64,000 nucleotides of DNA, from contig NC_051139.1 in assembly GCF_014839805.1 (NCBI RefSeq), forward strand, positions 2,790,001-2,854,000, in the 5' to 3' direction. Shown piece by piece: positions 21,106-33,600 of the stretch. The notes beneath the pieces were generated by a model. The model searched no databases. It saw only the letters and a program-made list of their open reading frames with translations, and was not told where the DNA came from. This DNA is from Manduca sexta (taxonomy: Eukaryota > Arthropoda > Insecta > Lepidoptera > Sphingidae). The position numbers were made by a program, and so were the translations under genes. The first letter of the stretch is position 1. Every line of letters begins with the position of its first letter.

Positions 21106-21307
21106 CACATTTAAAAAAAATATCGATACATCGGCACTTGAATATTATTTCATTTTTAACATCCTTATCATATTTTGATCAAAATTAATGTCAAATGAAA
21201 TCAGGAATGTGACTTCATAATACAAAAAAGAATATTTATTCGTAGAAGTTAAGTAAACAAAAGTTTTGTACGTAGCTATAATTATAGTAAATTTATAGAT
21301 TAACATT
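21106..21307 (+). promoter_or_regulatory. Putative Vps25/Ipk1 promoter with DRE-like site
   Basis: About 200 bp between the retrotransposon and the Vps25 ATG. It contains TATCGATA at 21121-21128, the exact DRE sequence bound by DREF at many insect housekeeping promoters. No TATA box is placed convincingly. Promoter assignment is inferred from position and this one motif. Confidence 0.5.
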
Positions 21308-23620
21308 ATGGCAGAGATATCGTGGCCTTGGCAGTATAACTTTCCCCCTTTTTTTACGTAAGTAAACCCTATTATTTCGTATTAGCAATTTAGTGTCGTG
21401 CGTGTTTCTGAAAACCATGGAATTGTTAGGGAAAAAGTGGAAGTATATAAATGAGGGTAACGTACACATTGTTCTACAACTATTGGAGACAGACTACGTC
21501 CTCCGCTTAATAAAAGAGGATAGACCTTCAATGGATTTTACTCATATGAAAATCTGCGTTGATTTCGTAAACAAAGTGATGAATCCACTACTCCAAAATA
21601 ATAACACGGAAGAAGAGACCGTGCAGTTGCCTTCAAACATACTACACGATCTAAGTCGACTTTTACATGATTTGCGACCACAAAATCGAATATTTAAATC
21701 TGTCATTAGCCCTCACGCTATTAAAGCTCCGAATCTCACCATCGTCAGTTCTATGTTTAAATCAAATTATTGTGTTGAAATAAAACCCAAAGAAGGTTAC
21801 ATGTGCAGAAGTTTGCAACCATATTCTAAATGTTATTTCTGTTTGAAACAGTACACAAAATTACAATTAAAACAAATACAGTCTGTGAGCAATTATTGCC
21901 CATTAGACTTGTTTTCTGGGATTAGGTCGAGGATGAATCATGCTATTAAATGTTTAGCAGATAATCCTCAGAATAACTTTAAATTATTTAAAAATGGAAC
22001 CCTTGTCTATGATGAAAAAAGTAAGAGAGAATATTTGGATTGTATTATAAAATCTATTGGAGTTTTTGATACTACTGATATGTTTATTGACTATATAGTT
22101 GATATCCTACTTGGTAATAGTTGCGAATCAACATTAGTACATGAAAGTAAGGATCGAATCCCAGGAGAATGTGACGTTACTAACATTTTAGGAAGTTCAT
22201 CTTTTTTGTACAACCTACTGCAAATTCAAAAACTAACAGAGTCCATAATTATGAATGAAATGAAAGAAACGAATTCAGATTATGTCCCGATAATTTTAAA
22301 GAAGTTAGAAAGTGAAAAACTTGACTTACAAAAACAAAATGATAGAGATAGATTCTTTAAAGTTCTGAAACCATTACACACAGCTCTGATATCAGCTGTG
22401 GCAAAAGATTGTTCAATTATGATAAGTTTTTCACCAGAGTTTGACGAATGTTATCCGTTCATACAAGTCAATAATACTAAAATAACATATAAGGTTTCCG
22501 TGACAGATTTAGAACCAAAATCGTTAAAAAGTGTTCTGAAAAGAATGGAAAACGAAAAAGAAATGATTGAAATCTATAAAGAATATTTTGGAAAGAAACA
22601 GTGTAAGTAATGATAGGTGATGTAATAAAAAAAATTAATCAATATAAGTTTGTGATGGGTGGGTCATTTTATATTTTTAACTGAGCCTTATATGGTATGT
22701 TGTTTTTTATATTTTTAAAAGATATTATGTTACATGAAATTTTGTCATGAAATATTTCCAACATTTCTATTACTAAGAGTCTCATTTACAGAAAAATACT
22801 TTTTTAGCAATTTAAATGAATATTTGAAATTGCTTGCAAATATAAAATAATAAAACAGAATCATTGACACTACATATATAATATACATGTACAAAAAACC
22901 TTGGAATCTAATAAAAACTTTTATTCATTTGTTCTAGAATTCAACCGCACACAGAAACTAGAACTAAGCAGTTAGAAGCATGGCAAGGACTGATTACAGA
23001 CTATTTAAAAGCCACAAAACAATCAACTATAGATGTAAGGGAATCGCAGAATAGTCCTTTATTTAATAATGGAACAATAAATAGGAAATTATCGCAGGAG
23101 GCAATAGTAACTGTGCTAGAACACATGGCTAAAAGTGGAAGAGCATCACCTTTGGACAAAAGTAAGAATGTGTGGGAAGTGTACTGGCACTCCTTGGATG
23201 AATGGGGCAATATGATTTACAGCTGGGCGTGTGACAATGGTCTGAACAATTCAGTTTGTACACTATTTGAGCTCAGGGAAGGCGAGGACTCTGCTGATCA
23301 AGGTATTTTTAAATTATGATAGTAAATTTGTTCAGAATCTTAATGAATTTGTATACGGCCTAAACTGTATTTTTTTTTTCATAGGGTATAATAAAATGTG
23401 GTCAGATTTTATTCTATAGTGTAACAAAAATCCTTGTGGACTAATAAAATTTACACTGAACTTAATCAATTTATTAAAATTGAATAACTATTTGCTTGTC
23501 TTTTCAGAATTCCATGGGCTTGATATGAATATTCTCATCAAGGCATTAAAAACCTTAGAAATGAAAGGCCGCTGTGAAGTTATGGATTTTGAAGACAATC
23601 AAGGTGTCAAATTCTTCTGA
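21308..23620 (+). CDS. Vps25: Vps25, ESCRT-II subunit
   Basis: Winged-helix subunit of ESCRT-II, which sorts ubiquitinated cargo into multivesicular bodies and recruits ESCRT-III (Vps20). Exons: 21308-21357, 22938-23302, 23508-23620 (TGA at 23618); phases consistent; 175 residues versus 176 in human. Exon 1 encodes MAEISWPWQYNFPPFFT, whose PWQY-FPPFF motif is the conserved N-terminal signature that contacts Vps22/Vps36. Exon 2 has the first winged helix and part of the second (SPLFNN, LDEWGNMIYSW, NNSVCTLFEL); exon 3 gives EFHGLD and the conserved end GVKFF. The 1580-bp first intron contains the whole Ipk1 ORF in the same orientation. The next candidate polyadenylation signal (AATAAA) is near 23814. 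Confidence 0.95.
21417..22610 (+). CDS. Ipk1: Inositol-pentakisphosphate 2-kinase, intronless, nested in Vps25 intron 1
   Basis: Phosphorylates the 2-position of inositol 1,3,4,5,6-pentakisphosphate to make phytate (InsP6). Uninterrupted ORF of 397 residues from the ATG at 21417; an upstream in-frame GTG at 21393 is not needed. Family marks: opening KWKYINEGN (ATP-binding N-lobe, 'EGN' motif), CVEIKPKEGY at residues 119-128 (the EIKPK signature), YCPLDLFSG, NNFKLFKNG, and AKDCSIMI at residues 329-336. It is shorter than the human enzyme (491), mainly in the middle and at the C-terminus. It starts 59 bases after the Vps25 exon 1 donor and ends 327 bases before exon 2. An AATAAA at about 22624, just after the stop, could end an independent or intron-retaining transcript. 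Lack of introns hints at a retrocopy origin. Confidence 0.93.
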   Translation: MELLGKKWKYINEGNVHIVLQLLETDYVLRLIKEDRPSMDFTHMKICVDFVNKVMNPLLQNNNTEEETVQLPSNILHDLSRLLHDLRPQNRIFKSVISPHAIKAPNLTIVSSMFKSNYCVEIKPKEGYMCRSLQPYSKCYFCLKQYTKLQLKQIQSVSNYCPLDLFSGIRSRMNHAIKCLADNPQNNFKLFKNGTLVYDEKSKREYLDCIIKSIGVFDTTDMFIDYIVDILLGNSCESTLVHESKDRIPGECDVTNILGSSSFLYNLLQIQKLTESIIMNEMKETNSDYVPIILKKLESEKLDLQKQNDRDRFFKVLKPLHTALISAVAKDCSIMISFSPEFDECYPFIQVNNTKITYKVSVTDLEPKSLKSVLKRMENEKEMIEIYKEYFGKKQCK

Positions 23621-26094
23621 TCGGACCAGAAAATGCCTTAAAAGTTACACAACTGTTCATTTGCGACGACTGTTAGGAAAAACTTTATCTATTTAAATAT
23701 TATTTCCGTCCATTGCTGTACTGCCCTTTCAAAATGGACTATTGAATTCCACTTTTACGGAAAAAATTATCAATCATGCAATATTTGAATTAATTTGTGT
23801 AGCCAGATTACTGAAATAAAATCTTAAAATTTTTAATACTTGTCAATGAAATACAGTCAGCGCTGACAAATGAAATGAAATAAAATTCAACAATACTCAG
23901 TAATCAAAATTTAACTTCATGGATCTGTATATACGGCTGAAATTAAAACCATCATTTGCTTCTCCCGTTCAGTACATTTTCGTTACATTAACATAAGCAG
24001 TATGTATGGAATGATAAAGTTGATTTTTATTTGCTGTATTTGACATCTTCCGTCATTTCGTCCAGCGCTGATGGAAATCTAAAGCTTTCGATCTTAATAT
24101 GCTATTAAACATTTTATTGGCTTTATTCTCTGCCTAACAAGAGAAAGCAAAGTAAGAAAATAACTAATGATGTAAATATTTACCTACGAATATTTGATTA
24201 ATTTATCTCTTTAAAAACAGAGCGCGACTATTTTGAATCAGGCCGAGCTCATTTCATGTACTAATAACGTTGAATGCATTTTGTTAAGTTGTAAATATTT
24301 TTAACGTTGAAATATATTGATATGATATTTTATAATCATTTTGTATTATTTAATGCAGTTTACATTGTAACTACAGTTCTTGTCTTAAATGCCTCGGGTG
24401 GAAATATTTTGCAGGATTTTATACGATGCTTATTCATAAAATTCGTGAGTAAAACAACTGTTAAATTTTACAAACCTTTAATTCGACTGACCAGTGTAAA
24501 TTTTTATTTCAAAATGGATCACTTACATGTAATCATTAGGTATATATTACCTACATTAGAAAAAAAACAGGTAAAATTTCTTAAAAATTGGACTTACATC
24601 TTGTACTTATTAATATGTTATTTATTGATATAAACGTTTTTAATTAACAATTCAGAAGAATATTTTTTATATGCAGCTGATGTTGGTTTTTGAATAAAAT
24701 ATTTAAGACGTTCAGAATGGTCTTAAAGAGTGCATATTAATTGTGTGTTTTTATATTTCTATTTTATGTACTTAACGAAAATACATTTTTGTTACGAGGA
24801 AAAAAGATATATTTTCACCTTAAAAAAAATCCTATACAGTGAGTAATTCTTCTGAATTGACAATCTGAATTTCAACCATATTATAATGGTACACAATTTC
24901 AGCAAGTCTCGATTCAGTACTTTTTTAAGCATGTACTTAATTGATGTTATTTCTAGGGATTGGAAAACTTTATTTTTCAACGAACTCATAGACAATGTAT
25001 AAACTGATCTTGTATGAAGTAGGGTTATGAATTAGAAACACCGAGTTCTTTTTTTAAATCAGCTGATTTCGCGCGTTCTCTACATGTCTATAAAGCGCGC
25101 GCGAGGTTGTGTGGACATGCCTTTACTTAGGTTATATATGAAGCTAGTGACCAAGTATGAAATTATACTAAGTCTAAGATGTGAAGATATTTGTTCAATT
25201 AGGGGTAAAAAGGTTTTATATCGGTAAATACCATAAATATTGTACGATACTAGTAAAAAGTTTGTATACATTATCTGCGAGTCCTATTGAGAAATCTCGA
25301 AGCGTATCGAACTAACTACCAAACGATCAGTCTTCAACCAAAACACATCAACATCTATATTTCACAAAATCAACAAATAAATTAAAACATATTTACAATT
25401 ATTCTACCTCAACCTTAAACTTGGAACTTAAGCGAGACTTAAATATATAAGCGGGTCTACAAGGCCCCTTAGAAATTCAGAAAAAGAACTTCCTTATTCA
25501 AAAAGGTTCGCATATAAGTAACATAATAAATATCAATAAATAATATTATGTTATCTTATTCTTAAACTGTATAGTCATGGAAGTACTTTTCTCCTAAAAT
25601 CCATCTAAAGTGGCCTTTAAATACCCGTAAGTCGAGTTACAAATTGTGCTTATTTCTTGTACTTTCTATCTAAACAAAACACTTTAGGCTTAGGTTATGA
25701 TAACTTCATAGTCACTTCGACCCTTTAACCGCCAATTTCAATAAAACACCCAAGCGTGAAAATTAACTAACCATAATAAATTTCCTTTTTATACTCTGGC
25801 GAATAACTTATTTTCATTGTTTCTTCTCAGAATCTAATAAAGATTAGTATAAGGGTCGTTCAGTGAAACGGCTGTGAATGATAATATTTCCCCCCATTGT
25901 GAGTATACGAACAAAGTAGGTAGCCATCAAAACTGTTCATGTTTTTCTATAACTTTCTTAACACTGGCAGATCTGCCATAAACATGTTTAGAGAACATTG
26001 GCTACAGCTCTACTTACAATTATTGGGTAATATGTCCATAACAAGTCCAGCAATTTTTCGTAAATTTATAAAGGTCATAAGCGCCTCAATAAAA

Positions 26095-26215
26095 AATTCG
26101 GAGTATTTGAAGTCTGCCAGCCCGCCCTAGGCCATTGTGATGGACTTATCTAAACCCACAATAGTAGAAGAGGCCAGTGCACAGCAGTGGACATCATACA
26201 GGGCTGATATCATTA
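26095..26215 (+). repeat. 3' fragment of SINE family 1
   Basis: Matches the 3' third of the full copy at 54705-55022: TTTGAAGTCTGCCA, CCTAGGCC, GCACAGCAGTGG and CAGGGCTGATAT in the same order, about 80 percent alike by eye. The tRNA-like head is missing. Confidence 0.75.
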
Positions 26216-26757
26216 TTATAAACGCCTTTATAAGTTCTCCTTTCGCTATTGGTCAATGGCAGTGTATTCTGAGGTGCTAATTTTTTTTAAGTGGGGTGTT
26301 ACGGTTTCTATTTGACTTAACGAAAGAGGTTACTAATCAAATATTTGCTCATACAACATATATCAATTATTTGAATCCTCCTTGCATTTCCTGAGTTCTG
26401 CTAACACTACTGTAACTAAATCACAGATTATTAACTCTAGTGGAATGTGTAAGCTTAATATTAAACTTAACGTCTTAGTGTACAATTCTAAATAACTCAA
26501 AGATGCCCCTTTATTCTAGTAGAGATTCATAGTAATATCGGAAATTCCATTTAAGGCGCCTTATTTTCTATGCCACGCGTTATTCTAACAGAGCGCAGGC
26601 ACGTAATGCACTGCGTTACGTTTAAGAAATTATAAATTGGTATACAGAATATACCGTGCCACGCAAATTTCAAGAAGATAACATGAAACGGCCGCGTTAT
26701 GCGTTTACAGTGTCATACAGAATAAGGCCCAAGGCCGGCTTTGGAAGGCCATGGATT

Positions 26758-26916
26758 AGCTCGAGATCCCAAGGCCGCCAGATGTTGCTTCTTTTCTGAT
26801 AAGGGAGATAAAGTAGTACGTAGGTCACCTTTAGTGTACGCAACTAGCTAGCTTATGCCGATGGCTTGTATTTATCAGAAAATAAGTAAAGTTTAGCAGC
26901 CTTGGAATCTCGATCT
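26758..26916. repeat. Fold-back element with about 45-bp imperfect inverted arms
   Basis: The left arm 26758-26802 and right arm 26872-26916 are inverted complements with roughly 80 percent identity (CTCGAGAT...TTTTCTGATAA against TTATCAGAAAA...ATCTCGAT). A spacer of about 70 bp separates them. Probably an old MITE. Confidence 0.65.
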
Positions 26917-27612
26917 ATTTTAGTAAATTTCTAAATTCAAAAATGAGAACCTGAAATTGGTTGAACGAATTTAAATTTTGTTTGTAAAATGATATCAAAG
27001 ATTCTCACGGCTCTTAAAGGCTCGATTAAAATGTGTATTTTATATGGAATTAATATAAGGTAGGTAGAGTTACATATTTTTTCACTTTACAAGTACTCAA
27101 ACAAGGAAACTTTTTACAAGACAAAATAAAGTTACTATTAATTATTAAAATAAGTTGTGGGATTTTTGTGACAACCCTAGAGCATTAGTAAAAGTTCCTT
27201 CGTGTTTTGATCCAGTCTATAAATCCAGATTTCATAGACGCTAATTAAATTATCATTGTACCAATAATATAGTCAAGAGGACTATATTTCCAATCAATTC
27301 AATTCTGAACTAGTGTCGTCCAGTCATTGTTATATGAAGGTTTATAAATGAATTACCAAAATTTAACACAGTCAACATATGATTATTATAACTTTAACAT
27401 AACTTTTCATTTATTAACTCAAATTACATAACGGCATTCCAAGAATCATTCGAAAATCTCTCAAATCTTCCAGTTCAAACTTTGCAGTAAATTTTCAGCT
27501 CTAACATTATCCAGGGTCCATTAAATACAACCTATACACCTTCAAAATCAATACTTAGGATACCTGCCTCCTGGCAGTTGACTTTCCATAATACTGCCCT
27601 TAGGGTTAAGAC

Positions 27613-30600
27613 CTACAAATGGTCGCTACATTCTAAAGCCGCGTTACAATATCCATTTGTTCTCTCGATGCCGTTAGGGACGTTTGTGATGCCATTAAGG
27701 GTCCCGTTGGTCTTCTCGGCGCAGACCACGAGGTCTACCGATGGGACCACGGCATTGCCGCTCTTGCTGCCTGGTGGACGGTAGAACCACCACGCGAGGA
27801 AGAAGAATAGAAGAGAACAGAGTTTCCCTACTAGTGCTAGGACGAGCATGTACCTGAAAATGTTCAAAAGTAAGTAATTTAATTCCAATAATTAAATAAG
27901 CTAGTAAATATATTCTTATGTACCTATAAAGTTTTTATAGAATTATGGAACCACTCCTCATTGTGATAAGTTTCATTTTTTATTGTCCTCCTATGTGAGT
28001 GCTTATTTCCCTAAAGTGGGTGGTAAAAACAGGAGTGAGCAATATGTAAATTAAACCTTGATTCCTCTCCATCATTGGGACACAGTTTTTTTTTATTAAA
28101 AAATAACGTTTAAAACAAACACATAAAACAACTTACCTGCTCATGTTAATATTATCGTACTGCAAACACGCGCCGGTGGTGTCGCAGGAGTTGGACCACA
28201 GCGAGCACGACAGGTCGATAAGGAAGCCGAAGAGTAAAGGCGCGGGAATCGTACCCAGGAGTCGAACCTTGATCCACTGGATACCTAGCGCGAACGAGCG
28301 CTGGTCTTCTCGCACACACCTGAAATATAAAACCATAATTAAATGTAAATTTATCAATTTCCTAATGTAATTGATGGCCATAGCCCACCGATGCCTGATA
28401 TACAGGGCAGTTCCGTTTCATTTTGAAGGAAAGCTAGCCAAAATATGCCTAGTGCTATAATAGCGAGCAAGTATAATACAGTCCAGACTAGTATTTCTAA
28501 ATCTTTGGTGATAATAAGTGGGCCTATATTCATAAGTGGTTATCCACTTGTTGGTACCTATCTGTGAACATGGTAAGCCTATTGAGACTACGAGATCCAT
28601 TCAAATCACACGAACCTGAGCGTGGCGGAGAGCGCGGGCATGGTGGCGAGGAATGTGAACAGCATCACGCAGAAGGAGAGCCCCACGAAGAGCCACAGGT
28701 ACGGGCAGTCCGTGCTGCAGATACTGTTGATCGCCTCGTACTCCACCGACGTGTTGCTCGCTGGAAATTGATATATAAATTGTAACTTTTTACCCTGGTA
28801 TCCCTTTCGCATCAGTTTTAAATATTTTGAAGATATTATCACATTTCGCATTTATTTGTCACTCTGGTTTCTCTTGAAACCACAGACGTTCCATGTGGAA
28901 AATAATATTCATTACTCACCTTTTACAACACTTCTTTGAAATGTAGATTATTTGTTTTTCTAACTAGTAACAAAAATACACCACGATACCCACCTCCATA
29001 TGAAGTATAGACGGGCAGAGAGCCATTATCAGGCGGCCGTATGCATCCGCAGTGGTGGAAGAGCTGCGCGTCGCCGTACAGCTCGCGACGCGTGCATGCG
29101 GCGTGACACGGCGAGTAGTACACCGCGCCGTCCGCACCACACACCGGCGCGTATGCCGCCGCAGCGCACGCGCAACCCACGTTGCATTGCGAAGTTAGAC
29201 GGTCAGCTCTATGGTAGAGCAGAATTATGGTTGAGGTTAGGCAAAGTCCACAAATCACACGAAGTATTATTAGGACGTTCTGATACCACGAGAACGATAT
29301 TCAAATAATACTTTGTGTTAATGCAGATATTTCTTCAAAATAAAATGTCGAGAAAATGGTTATCGAGCGATAATTAGCGCTGTACCCATGGGACTCAATG
29401 TAAAAAACTTAAGTTGCACATTACAGTTAACTAATTAGCTGAAAACAATAGATACGTAGGAAAATAGTAATCAACGTTAGGATACAATATCATCTCATTG
29501 TTATTTAACAATTTACCCCGGTATAGAGGGACTGTTGTACGGCACAGTGACTCCGGCGAAGGGATAGTCTTCGCAGTTGAGAATAAAGCAGAATGTAAAC
29601 GCGGCAGCGATGACGGTGGCCCCCACGCACAACTTAATAATGCCGGCACAAGCCAGCTTCCATCTCTTGACCAGCCATCCGCCAAGGAAGGTCCCTCCGC
29701 CCCCCGCTGGTACTGTTATTACTCCTGCAAAAATAAACGACGTTGGTTGAGCCTGAGTTACAATAAATATTGACACTTATCGATAGGACAACAACTACAT
29801 ATTTATTTGAAGCAATCTTCAACGTATTCTGGTGGTGTATTTTAGGAAAGGTAGCTAAAGAATATGTATGTAGTTATGACAATTCAAGTGATAGCGTTTG
29901 CTATTTTATTCAAGGGTAGCAAAGGTAAAACTCCTACCTAAAAGCAAAGCAGCATCCGACGCTCTTACAGCAAATTGATTCTCAATCAACTTCGGAAGGA
30001 AGGCTGCGAACCCTGAAATGAGCATGCCTTCACTGGCGCCCGCTAAGTTTAAGAACATGAAGGTGGGATTCGTGAGCAGCGCTGCAGCGGCTCGAGGCAG
30101 CTCGTGGAGAGCGCTGAATGCCGCTGACTTTGATGCTGCGCCTTCGTGGGCTTCCGATACTTTGGATGCTCGGATTTCTGCCGCACCTGAGTAATTAAAT
30201 AGGTTTTTATCGAAGTGAAAGGATGAATACAGAGCAGTTGATATAATTTCGTCGAGCTTTCAAGTCATAAACTGGCTACGTTCGTGACTGACTTACTGGT
30301 GCCAGTTTATATGACCAGCGTTAAGTAAGTAACCTAGAATTTGAAGGTTCCCCCGAGGCAATTCTTGTGCGCTCGGTTTCCATACCGAATACACACCCAT
30401 GCACAGGGGGACATCTGTCACGGCCCGAGGCACACAGTTACATGTGTATACCACATGCTGGCCAATTCACATTAAGGCCTACGAAGGCCCACGAACATTT
30501 CCTGGCCTTTCCATCTTTCCATTTTAAGAAGGTTCCTTTTCTTCCCCTACACTTCCCTTCCCCAGCTATACCCTCCCAACCATCCTCCAGGGCCATGCAT

Positions 30601-33600
30601 TTGCTAAGCCGGGGGATTCCAGTATCCCATTTGCAGGTTTCCCCCAGTTGACTGCGGGGTCCGATAATTTAAAACAAAACGTGCATGAAACTAGCTATAC
30701 TATTAGCAACAGCTTTAAGTGTCCCTTAACCCTTAAGCAATAAGGTATCAGATAGATCTCCATACCATCTCCATGGAAGTTAGATCTCCATACCTGGTAA
30801 CTCATGTGGGAAGGCCAGTAGCGGTATAGCCACGATGAGACAGAGCAACGTGGAGAGTATGAACCCGATCCACCAAGCGCCGATCCACACCGAGCTCTGT
30901 GGTGTTATTCCTAACCTAAACGTTAAAAAAATATTCATGTAAGTATATCTACTTATTGGAAAACAAAAAATACCGCATGTATAAATAATTATAATTAGGT
31001 AAATGATAACTCCAATAAAAACTACGATATTTCTTGAATATAAACATATTATATATTATGATATATATAAACCGGATTTATTGAATACATATATACATAT
31101 GTTCTTTACACTGCCATCAGTTCGGAGAGCAGTTCTCACTAGAAAAGAAGGGGCTAGAAACTCTACTATAGCTGTTTTCAAAATCAGTTTAAGGTATCAT
31201 CAGATATAGACAATAGCCTGGGTTTACATACTTCAAAGAAGATCACAGTCGGGCTTTTATTTGTTTAATATTTTTGTACCTATGTCATTTTTATTGATGT
31301 ATAGCTATATTCGTTATCCTACTGTTTCTTAGTGAATGCACGTATACCCACGTGGGGTTAGCAAACGCGTTGTTATTCATGCTTTCTCATTTTGTCGTGA
31401 ATGAAAGCCTATGTGACTTTAACCCTTGGGAATTTGCTGGGGTCGCTGAGGCATCATACAATTCGTAAGTAACAGGATGAATTCAGTAGATAGTACTATC
31501 ATAGAGACACTGAAGCGTAGAAAAAAAATAAAAAAAATATAAAGTACTGGAGATTAAGAGTAGTCGAAAATTTCTCAAGAAATAAAGTACTTCGATTTTT
31601 CAATTCGCAAATTTATGTTTCACCGACGAGAATTTGAAAAATGATCATGGTATACAGACATACATAGTCATATGTTGTGTGTGGCAGGCACAAAAAACAA
31701 CATTATAAATCCTACTACGTCATATTATTTAATACGCAATCCCCGCCTAAACACACGAAGTAAAGTCACGTCCATATGAATGGAATTATTACCGCGTCAG
31801 TTGATATTTTCGAGTGGTTCTTCAGCATAAATTGAGAGCCGCCGAGCCGAGGGTACTGTTACTTTATTATTACGCGTACGGGCTTGTTTTCTTATGCAAA
31901 TCCATCGGGCTGCTCAACCATCTAACTTAAGGGTTTTGTTTACGTCGGATGTCTGTCTGTGGTTTTAAACCTCATATCATATTAGAGGTAAATATCAGTA
32001 TATTAATTTTATCGGGTCATATTTTAGAGAAAATTGCAGTATTTCTGACTTAAAATTATAACGCCTGGTGTGGACAATGTATTCAATCGTCAAAAGTTAT
32101 TCATTTGAATTGGAACGTTTCAATGGGTACTCGTACACGACGCAACGTTTAATTTCTTAGGTTTTCACGTGGTTTTCATATAAAATTTTATGCCCACTGG
32201 CTAGCTTTCGCATATTAGAACGTTACATACCTAATATCTATTTAATAATTAGCGTAGGTGGAACTTTGTAATTACCTTTATTAATATGAACAAAAGGTGT
32301 CATGGCGTTACAATACATAGCTTTTAAGACTAAAAAAATAGAACTGCCCGACAGCATTATGACAATCATGTGACTGTTGCATAATTTTCGTTTGTAAACT
32401 CTAAATAAGGCTTTAAACGCAAAGGGTCTGTTTTGCTGTGGTAACCTAGTGTCGCTCTATTTTCTGAGCCTCGTTTAAATACGTCCTAAGATATCTTTTT
32501 TTTTACTTTTTTTTCTTATTTTACTACAGTTCCTCATATATAATATTGATCATATTATAATGGGAACGTATATGTATAAAAATTCTTTAAAATGGGTATT
32601 AAATACAACAAACTATTACTTAATTTATAATTATAACTAACACTCAACTAAACATAAATAACCTTGGAAAAATAATGAACTTTACCCAGGCATTAGAAAA
32701 AAAAAACTGTGGCCGCCATCGCAGAAAGTACACGTCAACACATTCTATTACACCCAAAAATAAACATGTGACCAAAAAGCCTATTGAAAATTCGCAAAAG
32801 TACTTGTAAAATTGGTGAAGCCACAGTACAGAGGTCGTTGAAAACTCCTACTACGTCCCTCGGGAAGCCCTGTATATGTATACCGTGAAATTAATTTATG
32901 AAAAGTCGCTTGCGCGTGTGCCCACAATGAGATGAAAGCGGAAAGGTAAGTTGGCTGAATGAAGCCCTGCCGTTGCTGGTGGGATGGAATATTAAAAAAT
33001 AAATAAAAAAAGTGTAGCACGCGTCTGGCTCTTTCTGTTTGCCTTTGTTTGTGATTGTGAAGAAAATTGCGTGTATCGGTCTGATTTACAAACCTTTGGG
33101 GAAAATTATTGAAAATATCTTTTAATTAATTTTGCAGACTTTGACTTTAAAATAACATTTTGGTTTTAGATAAGATTGATTTATGAACATTGAATGTAGA
33201 ATGGTTTTGAGGAAATAATTAATATAAATATATTTAATTTAAATTGAAAAATTAAATTTAAATATATTTTTAATTATTACAATCGTCAAGGATGCGTACT
33301 ATTTTCCGCAAGAATACGTAAGATTTTTTTTTATATTGGTAAGTGCTTCCGATTCTTCGTTGAATTTGTCAATGTCATATAATATAACTTCCTTATTCCG
33401 ACCGGATGCATGTAATTGTTAAATAAGAACTAATAATACATAAGTATTCACAAATTTCAATAATACCCAGGTAGTATTTTTCAAGCAAAAACAATTTCAG
33501 CTATGCATTATTACATTTCCAAAAAGTTTGAAGTACCCTTATGCGTCTGCATTTTGTCTATATGATTACTAGAGCAATGAGTTCGAATTTTAACAGCGAA

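Larger units (their letters stand above)
23621..27612. other. Intergenic region between Vps25 and the Oatp gene
   Basis: AT-rich, with no recognisable coding sequence. A 108-codon ORF at 24307-24633 has only AT-driven composition and no family likeness. Contains a SINE tail (26095-26215) and a fold-back element (26758-26916). The stretch next to 27613 should include the Oatp 3' UTR. Confidence 0.55.

Noticed and set aside
21393..21416. Extension of Ipk1 to an in-frame GTG, adding eight codons
   Set aside because: The ATG at 21417 starts right before the conserved N-lobe and is the ordinary eukaryotic choice.
24307..24633. 108-codon ORF downstream of Vps25
   Set aside because: Composition explained by AT-rich DNA (Phe, Leu, Ile, Tyr, Lys); no motif, no splice or promoter support.
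30367..30651. 94-codon ORF in a GC-rich block of an Oatp intron
   Set aside because: Low-complexity Pro/Ser-rich translation of a repeat; no homologous domain or splice fit with Oatp.
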